Source: Isotricha intestinalis (Eukaryota; Ciliophora; Litostomatea; Vestibuliferida; Isotrichidae). Taken from it: a stretch of 17,225 nucleotides of DNA. The position numbers and the translations under genes were made by a program. The notes beneath the pieces are model-generated. The model worked only from the letters and a program-made list of their open reading frames with translations, ran no database searches and was not told the origin of the DNA. The stretch's first letter is position 1; each line of letters opens with the position of its first letter. Positions 1-7,752 of this stretch are shown one piece after another. The stretch is from NCBI GenBank assembly GCA_023807065.1, contig JAJJLU010004170.1:1-17225 (forward strand), read 5' to 3'.

Positions 1-230
1 AATTATAAATATAGAATAATGCATTTATACTATTATTGAAATTACAAATAAACACTTTTTGTGTGAATTGACTCTTTAAATATTAATATAATATAATAAA
101 TATAAATAAATCATTTAATGATTATTTATACTTTTATAATAAATATATTTTAACATTTAATTTACTTTTTTTCAAGATAAATATAATAAATATTAATTAG
201 ATAAAAAATAAAATTTTGAATAAAAAACAA

Positions 231-259
231 AAAGAATAAGCAAATTGCTTATTTCTTTA
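231..259 (-). terminator. Palindrome just 3' of the zinc-finger gene
   Basis: AATAAGCAA at 235-243 and TTGCTTATT at 245-253 are perfect 9-bp inverted arms around one central A. With one bulged T the stem extends by AAAG/CTTT to 231-258. It begins about 18 bp beyond the TAG stop at 272-274, so it would lie in the 3' untranslated region or at the 3' end of the transcript. A role in 3' end formation is inference. Confidence 0.35.
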
Positions 260-271
260 TAAAATCAAATT

Positions 272-658
272 CTATTTTGGTTTAGGGATTCCACATTGTG
301 GGCAAAAATTGCTATTATTTTTTATTTTACAATTAGGACAATCCCATAAATCTTCTAATAAAGAGTTTTGTTTTTCAAAATTTTTATCAAATTCTTTCAT
401 CATTTTTTCTTTTTCTTCAGGATTATTAATTGCAATTGATTTAACTGTAGGAATATCTTTGAAAATATCTTCAACTTCTTTTTCATATTCAGGATTTAAA
501 GGATCATCTATATTATATGTTATAACATTTCTTTGATATCCACAATTTAAACATTTAATGTCATTTGGAGAATTATTTGTATTACAAGAAGGACATATCC
601 ATTCTTTTGAGTCAATTGAATCAGAAGATAATTTTGAAATAAATTTATTATTATCCAT
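272..658 (-). CDS. Small protein with RanBP2-type and ribbon-type zinc fingers
   Basis: A 128-residue protein with two zinc-binding modules. The N-terminal one has W20, then C22-x2-C25-x10-C36-x2-C39 with the Trp and Asn spacing of a RanBP2-type (NZF-like) finger. The C-terminal one has W105, then C107-x2-C110-x8-C119-x2-C122 and ends in a CPQCG ribbon close to the carboxyl end. The linker (about 45-100) is acidic and charged with no recognisable fold. RanBP2-type fingers usually bind ubiquitin or single-stranded RNA; which applies here cannot be told. The start is preceded by a long A run on the coding strand, like the other genes here. The stop is TAG. An odd palindrome lies about 18 bp past the stop (235-253). 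Existence as a gene is fairly secure, the function is not. Confidence 0.8.
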   Translation of the reverse strand: MDNNKFISKLSSDSIDSKEWICPSCNTNNSPNDIKCLNCGYQRNVITYNIDDPLNPEYEKEVEDIFKDIPTVKSIAINNPEEKEKMMKEFDKNFEKQNSLLEDLWDCPNCKIKNNSNFCPQCGIPKPK

Positions 659-1510
659 TTTTTTATTTTTTAATTAATTTATAATCCCCAGATTTTTTTA
701 TTTATTATTATATATTTAAAACTTAAAAAAATAAATTAGTTTATATTTTTCTTTATTGTTTTTTAATTTAATTAAGATTTTTAAGTTAACATTTAAATTA
801 TTAAAATAATTTTTGAAGTAAAATTCATGTATTTTTTCACAATCATTAACTGATTTATGTTAATTATAAGTGATTACTTGTTTTTTTTCATAAATTAAAA
901 ATTTCATATTTTCAATAGATATATTCTTTTCTTTTTTCTACAAAAAATAATATTAAATTTAGATTATATTTTATATATTGTCTTTTATCAATTTACGAAA
1001 TTTTTCCTTGGAATGAAAATTTCATTTTCAAATTTTTTCTAAACATGTTTATTTTTAAAGTGGATTTTTTATATAAAAAAAATTATTATTTCTAAAATTA
1101 TACTCAATTATTTTTAGGTTTAACAATAATTAAAATTTATTTAAAGGAACATTTATTATTGAATTTCATGTTGATTTTTTTTTTTGATTTATATAGTTCT
1201 ATTTATATAATTGATATAATTATAAAATATAAAACTCATAATAATGAAGTCTTTTTTTTATTTATATATAAAACATATAATATCTATTATTTATTTATAT
1301 TATATCAAATTGAATAAATAATTAATATTTTTTGCTTAAAAATATTGAAGTTTATTTCATTTAATCAATTATATAATAATAATAACATAATTAAAAATTT
1401 AATAGCATTATTAAAAGTATATTTAATTTATAAATTATTACATACAAATAAATAAATAATATATGTGTTATTTGATGATTGATATTATTATCAATTTTTT
1501 AATTTCAAGA
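659..1510. other. Gene-free AT-rich stretch
   Basis: No open frame with protein-like composition is visible on either strand. The first ~30 bp is the A-rich leader of the minus-strand zinc-finger gene. A 15-bp odd palindrome, AATGAAA-A-TTTCATT, lies at 1012-1026. Otherwise I see only A/T runs. The spaced motif array begins at its right end. Confidence 0.6.
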
Positions 1511-2405
1511 AATTACTTACTAAAAATTGATAATATATAAAAAAAATATACCTTTTAATAATAAATAAATAATTAAAATACTTTGAGAAATTATAAAATA
1601 TTTAACTCTCTAATAATTATTATCAAAAATAACTTTCTAAGCTTAAATCTAATTTTCCATTCTATCAATGATTTAAAAATAAATTACTCTCTAATATTGT
1701 TTTAATCAATAATGTACCTTCTAATATTTTATGAAAATAACAATACATTCTATTTATTAATGATAAAATAAAATACGCCCTAAGTTTATAATATATATTT
1801 TACCTTCTAATTTTTATTATAGAAAAATAAACACACTTTTTGATTATATTAAATTTTACTCCCTAAATATTATGAAAAAATTTACACACTGAACTTTTTT
1901 ATATTATTTTACTCCCTAATAATTTTTTTAGATTAATTCCTTACTCCCTTTTATTTAATATAAAATTTTTTTACTCACATTTTTTTAATTAAAAATGATT
2001 TTTACATACTTAAATTAAAAATACATGTTTACTCACTAATTATTGATTATATAATATTTAACTCTCTAGAAATTATAAAATTTTACTCTCTATATATATT
2101 ATAATTAATTTTTACTCTCTATTTTTTGTTTAAAATATATTACTCACTATATAATTTATTATATTATATTTAACAAACTTATTTATTATAAAATATTTAC
2201 ATACTATATGTATTTAGATAAAAATGTACTTTCTAAAAATTTATTTGAAATATTTACTCCCTACATTAAAACAAATTTTACTTTCTAATCATTATTTAAT
2301 TTGAAGATTTTACTCACTTAAAATTACATTTAAGTATTTACAATCTAACTTCATTATTATATATATACTTTCTAGATTTTACTATAAAATATTTTACTTT
2401 CTTAT
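1511..2405. repeat. Degenerate array of a 12-bp motif every ~28 bp
   Basis: About 30 copies of a motif near TTTACTCYCTAA (reverse TTAGRGAGTAAA) are separated by spacers that are almost pure A/T and differ from one another. The C of the CTA (or CTT) core falls at about 1520, 1552, 1581, 1610, 1637, 1662, 1691, 1721, 1750, 1780, 1807, 1837, 1863, 1889, 1916, 1948, 1978, 2009, 2036, 2066, 2090, 2119, 2147, 2178, 2204, 2233, 2261, 2285, 2317, 2345, 2372 and 2401. Steps are 24-32 bp, averaging 28.2 between 1610 and 2401. Most C on the + strand lies inside the motif and G is scarce. The first few copies (1552, 1581) and the one at 1837 are weak. The array ends about 65 bp past the 3' end of the pseudokinase gene. 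It is not a normal tandem repeat, because only the motif is kept, and not CRISPR, because the motif is too short and degenerate. Function unknown. Confidence 0.8.
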
Positions 2406-2468
2406 TTTTATTTTTTATTTTACAAATTGTTCATGAATATATTAACATTATTTTCTTCCTTTTTTAAG

Positions 2469-3665
2469 TTAACTTTTTTTTACTTCAATAATATTTAAAT
2501 TATCTTCTATTTTTATCTTTTCTTTAATGATTTCTAAATAATCTACATAATAATTTTTAAAGTTATTTTCATTATCTTCATTATAAATATTTTCATTTTT
2601 ATTAATGTTCTTAAAATCTTCAATAATTTCTTTTATTTTATTATTCATTTCAAGAAATTTTTGTAAATTTATTTCAATGTCTTTAAACAAATTTTGAAAT
2701 TTATTATTTTCTTTTTCATTTAATCCTATTTTATATAATGGAATAGTATTATGAAAATAATGTTCATCACCTAAACAATTCTCACAGATATTTTTTTTAC
2801 AACTTAAACAATAATAAATAATGAAATTAGAATGTTCTTTACATTTAAAATTAAATTTAGGATTTTTTATAATTTGATTATCATTCTCTTTAAAATAAGA
2901 ATGTTCAAAATATTCTTTCCATGATATTCTTTTATTTAAATCAATACATAACATTTTATTAATTAAATCATTTAAATTTTCATCATTAGTCTTCTTTAAT
3001 TTTTTATTTGATTTAATATCTTTTAATAATTGAATTTCTATTTTTCCATTAAAAGGATATTCTTTAAATAACATATAATAAATTATAACTCCTAAATTCC
3101 AAATATCACTTGTTTCTGAAAAATTTCCATTTTCAAGAAATTCAGGTGATAAAGTTAAAATATTTTTTATTGTATTTGTTGATGAATCTTCATTTAAATA
3201 TTTAATTAATCCAAATGTTGATAATTTAACCAAAATTTTAGAATTATTTAAAGAAATTAAAATATCAGATAAATTCAATCTTATATTTCCTAAATTTTTT
3301 TCTTTTATTTTTTTTAATATATTATTCAATTGAATTAAAATTTCTTTTATTTCTTCTTCTTTTAATCCTTCATTTTTTATATTCATATATTCTTCTAAAT
3401 TTATTAAACATAATTCCATCACAATATAAAAAAAATCGTTTTCATCAAATGTTTCTATAATAGAAAGACAATTTTCTGATTTTAATGATTTTATTATTTC
3501 TAATTCTTTTAAATATTCTTGATTTTTATATTTTAATTTATCAATTATTTTTATTGCAACTAATTGATTTGTTCTTATATTTCTTGCCTTATATATTTCT
3601 CCAAATGTACCTTTACTTAATATATCATATTTAATATATTTTTTCCATATATCAATATTTTCCAT
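2469..3665 (-). CDS. Predicted pseudokinase with B-box and coiled coil
   Basis: 398 residues. Residues 13-258 form a protein-kinase fold: glycine loop GTFGEI (19-24), VAIK lysine K39, SPE at 173-175 in place of APE, D187-x-W189 and a late Arg near 246. The catalytic loop, normally HRDxKxxN, reads NIRLNLSD at 127-134, and the DFG triad reads TFG at 150-152. Both catalytic aspartates are therefore missing and phosphotransfer is unlikely, though the ATP-site glycine loop and lysine remain. Residues 275-305 make a B-box zinc finger (C275-x2-H278, C286-x2-C289, C294-x2-C297, H302, H305). The tail (about 315-395) is Lys/Glu/Asn-rich and probably coiled coil. A scaffold or signalling role is inferred. 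The N-terminal start sits behind AAAAATG. The stop is TAA. Confidence 0.85.
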   Translation of the reverse strand: MENIDIWKKYIKYDILSKGTFGEIYKARNIRTNQLVAIKIIDKLKYKNQEYLKELEIIKSLKSENCLSIIETFDENDFFYIVMELCLINLEEYMNIKNEGLKEEEIKEILIQLNNILKKIKEKNLGNIRLNLSDILISLNNSKILVKLSTFGLIKYLNEDSSTNTIKNILTLSPEFLENGNFSETSDIWNLGVIIYYMLFKEYPFNGKIEIQLLKDIKSNKKLKKTNDENLNDLINKMLCIDLNKRISWKEYFEHSYFKENDNQIIKNPKFNFKCKEHSNFIIYYCLSCKKNICENCLGDEHYFHNTIPLYKIGLNEKENNKFQNLFKDIEINLQKFLEMNNKIKEIIEDFKNINKNENIYNEDNENNFKNYYVDYLEIIKEKIKIEDNLNIIEVKKS

Positions 3666-4916
3666 TTTTAATATTTATTTAAATTTTAAAAATAATTAAT
3701 TTAATGTATTGATAAATATTTTAAATGTTCCAGCACTTTTTCCAGATTTTCAGATTTTTTTGGAACTTCAAGTAATTCAAAATTTTATTAAATAAATTTT
3801 TAAGGTTAAATTATATTTATTTAAATTTAGTTCCATAAAATAAAAGAAAAAATTTTGATATTTAAAATAAAAAATATTATTACTTAACTTATAAAAATTC
3901 ACTTTTCGAAAAGACTAAAAAAATATTGATAAATAAATATTATTATTTTTATTCTATTTATACTAAATTTTGAATAAAAGAAGAGAAATTTAAAACTAAA
4001 AATCAAAAATTAATGAAGTATATAATAATTGAGGAACACTTTTAAAACAATTAATTTCTTTTTTTAAATTGTTTTTGAAATTTTATAATATTAGAACAGG
4101 TGTCTAAATATTATCTATCATAACAATATATATTTGAAAAATTAGGAGTTTTTATTTAAATAAAATAATAAAAAAAAAATCTAATAATGAACTTTCTTCC
4201 TACTATTTTTCTTCAATTAAATTTCATTTTTTAAAAGAAAATTCAATTTAATTATTTTCATTAAGGAAAAATTAATATTTTTAATCCTATAAAAAGAGTA
4301 TAAAACATTCTTTTGATGTTACTTTCTTTATTTAGTTGTGGAATGAAAAGGCAACTGGTTTTATCATTTTTTATTAAATGATGACATTTGTTTATTTTAT
4401 AAATTTACTGAACTTAAAGGAGTCAATAAAAGTTTTGTATGAAATTTGTTGTCATTGAAAAATTTTTATCTTCTTTAAATATTTATAGACTTTGAAGAAT
4501 GAAGAACAGATTAATATTATTAATAAAAATTGTCTTATTAATTTTTCTAGATTATTAATGAATAAATTATTAAAAATTTTAATATTTATTATAATTAAAC
4601 TTGAAATTGAACTCTATAATATTTGTTTTATTTCTAAAAAAATATACTAAATACTATTTATTCCCTAATTCTGATATAAAAGTAAATGTAAAAGATTATA
4701 AAAAAGATTAATTAAAGGATAGATAATTTTGATTTGTATTAATCTTTATATTATTTAATACCTTTCTTTTCTTAATAATTCATTAATTTTTTTTTTAATT
4801 AATATTTCAAACAATTTTTTTAAAATAATAATTTTTTAATTAAATTAAATCTTATAATTTAATCGTAATTTATTTTATTTCTCCTCAAAATAAATTATAC
4901 ATATTTAAAATAAAAA
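3666..4916. other. Divergent intergenic region (pseudokinase / Rpn5)
   Basis: About 1.25 kb lies between the starts of two divergent genes and must hold both promoters. Visible structure: inverted GTTCCA (3727-3732) and TGGAAC (3761-3766) flanking a repeated CAGATTTT; a 12-bp palindrome CTTTTCGAAAAG (3902-3913), notable for its CpG in such AT-rich DNA; and AATTAAATT/AATTTAATT arms at 4215-4223 and 4245-4253. The stretch 4321-4520 looks slightly less AT-rich. No convincing gene, tRNA or open frame is seen. Confidence 0.5.
3727..3766. promoter_or_regulatory. Inverted repeat upstream of the pseudokinase gene
   Basis: Perfect 6-bp arms GTTCCA (3727-3732) and TGGAAC (3761-3766) lie about 62-101 bp upstream of the start at 3665. 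Between them CAGATTTT occurs twice. A related CCAGATTTTTT lies about 30 bp upstream of the zinc-finger gene (around 688-698). The position fits a promoter or 5' leader element. This is inference from placement only. Confidence 0.3.
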
Positions 4917-6248
4917 ATGTCATCTCTCTTATCAGAGGAGTTATTAAAAGATGTAGAATTAAAAAAATTATTAGATGAAGAAAAAAAAACAAGATTAGAC
5001 AATGAATATGAACAAAACAGGAAAATATCAGTGAAAATCTTATCAATAATATATGAAAGAAATGATTTTGAAAACTTTTTAAAATTAATAGAATATTTAA
5101 CTCAAAGAAGAAATCAAAGTAGAGAATCAATATCAGCAATGATAAAATATTGTAATAATGAAATAATTCCAAATTTAAAAGAAGAAGAAAAATTAAAAAG
5201 ATTATTAGAAGTAATAATTAAAGTAACAGAAGGAAAAATTTTTGTAGAATTTGAATATAGTCAAGCAATAAGAAAAATGGCAGAAATTCACACAAAAAAT
5301 AATAATTTAGAAGAAGCTGCGAAATTAATTCAAGATGTTCAAATTGAAGCTTTTGGTTCTTTAGAAAGAGATTATAAAGTTGATTATATTTTATTTCAAA
5401 TGGAAACTTTAATTTTAAAAGGTGATTATATTAGAACTCTTATTGTAAGTAATAAAATTCATAAAAATCATTTAAATGATGAAACTTTTGAATTATTAAA
5501 AATTAGGTTTTATAAATTAATGATTAAGTATTATATTCATGAAAAAAAATTTTTAGATGTTTCTAAAAGTTATAAAATTTTATATGATTTTATTAAAGAA
5601 ATTAATGATAAATTAGAAAAAATTGAAAAAGATAAAATTGAAATGAAACCTAAAGTAATTGAAAATTATATAAGTGCAAAAAAAGATAATAACTTAAATG
5701 AATTATTTCAAAACTATGTTTTGTATTTATCAATTTGTCCTCCTGAATTAGAAACAAAAAATATGTATAATGAACTTCAATTGAATTATAAAAAAGAATT
5801 AGATGCAAATAAAATTATTTTATATATAGTAAAAACTCATTTAAGTGATGATATAGTAATAATAAATGATAATTTATTTGGAAATTATATTAAATGTCAA
5901 ATTTTTGAAGAAGATAAAGAATTATTAAAGTTGTTTAGGAAATATTGGATTCAACATGATTTATTAATTTTTTCTAAATTTTTTTCTAAAATTCATTTAA
6001 AAAGAATTTCAGAAATGACTTCTGTATCTATTGAAGAAATAGAAAGTGAATTAGCTGATATGGTTGTTAATAATTATGTATATGCTAAAATTAATAGAAT
6101 TGAAAATATTGTTAATTTCCAAAAAAAAATGGAACATCATGATGTTTTAGATGAATTAAGTTATGATTTAGGAAAAATGTTAGAAGGATTAGAACAAACT
6201 TGTCATTTAATTAATAAGGAATATTTGAAATATGGAATTAATGACTAA
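4917..6248 (+). CDS. PSMD12: 26S proteasome regulatory subunit Rpn5 (PSMD12), PCI domain
   Basis: 443 residues, the usual length for this lid subunit (human and yeast forms are about 445-456). Rpn5 helps build the lid of the 19S regulatory particle, holding the Rpn11 deubiquitinase in the assembled proteasome in cytosol and nucleus. Recognition rests on the helical-repeat stretch around 114-185, including the family-typical EAAKLIQDVQIEAFGSLER and DYIRT segments, followed by a C-terminal PCI domain (about 300-410) and a final helix around 422-440 with the characteristic HLINKE. The start is behind AAAAAATG and the first residues (MSSLLSEE) look natural. No intron is needed. The first ~130 codons favour A-ending codons and later blocks favour T-ending ones. 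A hairpin (6311-6343) lies about 60 bp past the TAA stop. Confidence 0.95.
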   Translation: MSSLLSEELLKDVELKKLLDEEKKTRLDNEYEQNRKISVKILSIIYERNDFENFLKLIEYLTQRRNQSRESISAMIKYCNNEIIPNLKEEEKLKRLLEVIIKVTEGKIFVEFEYSQAIRKMAEIHTKNNNLEEAAKLIQDVQIEAFGSLERDYKVDYILFQMETLILKGDYIRTLIVSNKIHKNHLNDETFELLKIRFYKLMIKYYIHEKKFLDVSKSYKILYDFIKEINDKLEKIEKDKIEMKPKVIENYISAKKDNNLNELFQNYVLYLSICPPELETKNMYNELQLNYKKELDANKIILYIVKTHLSDDIVIINDNLFGNYIKCQIFEEDKELLKLFRKYWIQHDLLIFSKFFSKIHLKRISEMTSVSIEEIESELADMVVNNYVYAKINRIENIVNFQKKMEHHDVLDELSYDLGKMLEGLEQTCHLINKEYLKYGIND

Positions 6249-6310
6249 TGTTTTTTTATTATAGTTAATTTTTAAGTTAAAACAAAACACAAATTATAAT
6301 ATCATTTTAA

Positions 6311-6343
6311 TTTATTTTTATTTCATTTTGAAATTAAAATAAA
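6311..6343 (+). terminator. Hairpin in the 3' region of Rpn5
   Basis: TTATTTTTATTTC (6312-6324) pairs with GAAATTAAAATAA (6330-6342) with a single T-T mismatch around a 5-nt loop, and one more A-T pair closes the base. It starts 63 bp beyond the TAA stop. It is made almost only of A-T pairs, so chance is a real alternative. Confidence 0.3.
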
Positions 6344-6664
6344 ATTTAACCAAAAATTAAAAAGTTAATCATTATTATTATTTTAATTATTTTAATGTTA
6401 TAATTCTTTTTCTTTTCATTCATTTTGAATTACACTTAAAATAAATTGTTAATCATATATATTAACATAATAATTGCTTCAATTTAATCAAAATATTATG
6501 ATAAAAGTTTTCAATATTAAAAATTTAAATAAATATATATAATATCAATTTCAAAAAATGAAAAATTTCTATAATTATTTATGAATGGAATAAATCTGAT
6601 GAAATAAAAGTGAGAGGATATTAATATAAAAGCATGAAATTATAGTAAGATTATTTAATTAAAA

Positions 6665-6763
6665 GAATATTTAAATATTCATTTTTCATATAAAAAACAA
6701 AAAAAGTAAAAGGAAAGAAACATTTTTATTTAAAGTGTTTTTTATTAACTAATACTTTCCTTT
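6665..6763. repeat. Palindrome and inverted repeat cluster
   Basis: GAATATTTAAATATTC at 6665-6680 is a perfect 16-bp palindrome. About 30 bp on, AAAGGAAAG (6709-6717) and CTTTCCTTT (6755-6763) form perfect 9-bp arms around a 37-nt loop that itself holds AAACA/TGTTT. The second stem has three G-C pairs, unusual for this background. Its place between two converging genes would suit a transcription boundary; that is inference. Confidence 0.4.
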
Positions 6764-7098
6764 CAACAATCCAAAAATATATTTTTTAGGGGAAATATAT
6801 TTAAACTCTTTTTAAAAAAATAAGGAGCTAATGATTATTTATTTTAAATATTATTTATTTATATTGAATCAATTAAAAATTCTGAAATTACCATTTTATT
6901 TTTGAAAATGAAATTCTCTTTTGTTTATTTTTAATTAAACAGTATTGATGAAAACAAATAATAATATAATTAAATAAATTAATTTTTGAAAAATTAAAAT
7001 TAACCCATAAAAAAAAATCCTTCAAAACAAAATTTTTTTAAATAAAAAAATTCTTACTCAAAATAAATAAATTCCTATAAAAAAACTATAGAAAACAT

Positions 7099-7752
7099 TT
7101 ACACTCCTTTTTTTCCTTTAGTTAGAAAATGATGAGCATTCCAGAAATCAATAGTAAAATCATTAATTCCTTTCATTTTAACTCCACTAACACCACAACT
7201 ATTCATTCCCATAGTTCTCCATTTTTCAAGAGGAGCTTGAGTAATAATTAATCCAAGTAAATACAAGACAGCTCCATGAGAAACAATAGTACAAACTTCT
7301 TCATCACTTTGCCAAAATTTTTCTAAAAATTTTCTCATTCTATCCATAACACCATAAAAAGTTTCTCCATTAGGAATCATTAATCTATCAGGATGATAAG
7401 TATAATCACCTCCATCTTCTCTTCCAAAACATTCTAAATATGTTTTTCCTTCCCAATCACCCCATGTTATATCTATTACTAATGGTTCTTCTACTAATTC
7501 TGGCTTTGTCTTTTGTTGTTCTGCAATTATTTCTGCTGTCTGCTTTGCACGAGGAATACTTGAATAATATATCTTACCTATGTTCTTCTCGTGTGATAAG
7601 AACTCACCTGCCTCTTTTGCGTGTTGAACTCCTTGTTCATTTAATGGTACTGTCACACGACCACGGATACGAGGTACTGGATCTGTGTTAAAATCTGTCT
7701 CTCCATGACGTACTATGTAGAAATATTTTTTCTTTTGTACCTTTTTCTCCAT
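7099..7752 (-). CDS. Histidine phosphatase family protein (CobC/GpmB-like)
   Basis: 217 residues, the normal size for a single-domain member of the histidine phosphatase (phosphoglycerate mutase-like) superfamily. The RHG signature is R15-H16-G17-E18, with H16 the expected phospho-accepting histidine. R68 in the SSIPRAKQTA segment, the WGDWEG region at 97-102 with D94 where many relatives have Glu, and V157-S158-H159-G160 complete the active site. Family members remove phosphate from small metabolites or proteins; the substrate cannot be assigned. No targeting peptide is seen, so a cytosolic place is likely. The start is ATGGAG behind CCCCGAAAAAATG. Codon use splits sharply: the first ~105 codons use ACA, GTA, CGT and some G/C-ending codons, the rest ACT, GTT and AGA. 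The prokaryote-like affinity may mean transfer, unproven. Confidence 0.9.
   Translation of the reverse strand: MEKKVQKKKYFYIVRHGETDFNTDPVPRIRGRVTVPLNEQGVQHAKEAGEFLSHEKNIGKIYYSSIPRAKQTAEIIAEQQKTKPELVEEPLVIDITWGDWEGKTYLECFGREDGGDYTYHPDRLMIPNGETFYGVMDRMRKFLEKFWQSDEEVCTIVSHGAVLYLLGLIITQAPLEKWRTMGMNSCGVSGVKMKGINDFTIDFWNAHHFLTKGKKGV

Larger units (their letters stand above)
6249..7098. other. Convergent intergenic region with palindromes
   Basis: 850 bp lies between the 3' ends of Rpn5 and the histidine phosphatase. There is no coding signal. Visible structure: a 13-14-bp stem with one mismatch at 6311-6343; a perfect 16-bp palindrome at 6665-6680; 9-bp arms AAAGGAAAG (6709-6717) and CTTTCCTTT (6755-6763); AAATATATTT twice, at 6775-6784 and 6793-6802; and short CTATA/TATAG arms at 7075-7079 and 7087-7091, near the phosphatase stop. 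Confidence 0.5.

Noticed and set aside
1773..2265. Telomere-like CCCTAA units in the array
   Set aside because: CCCTAA occurs in only three copies (1780, 1863 and 1916 cores) and the others read CTCTAA, TTCTAA or CACTAA; spacing is ~28 bp, not head-to-tail hexamers.
1511..2405. CRISPR array
   Set aside because: The repeated motif is only ~12 bp and varies from copy to copy, spacers are A/T-only, no cas genes are present and the neighbours are eukaryotic.
4378..4411. Box C/D snoRNA (ATGATGA at 4378-4384, CTGA at 4408-4411)
   Set aside because: The boxes are only 23 nt apart, there is no terminal stem, and such short boxes are frequent by chance.
4885..5172. Minus-strand open frame opposite the start of Rpn5, and similar frames opposite the histidine phosphatase and DUF362 genes
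   Set aside because: They are antisense shadows of well-supported genes, with hydrophobic compositions caused by the complementary codons.
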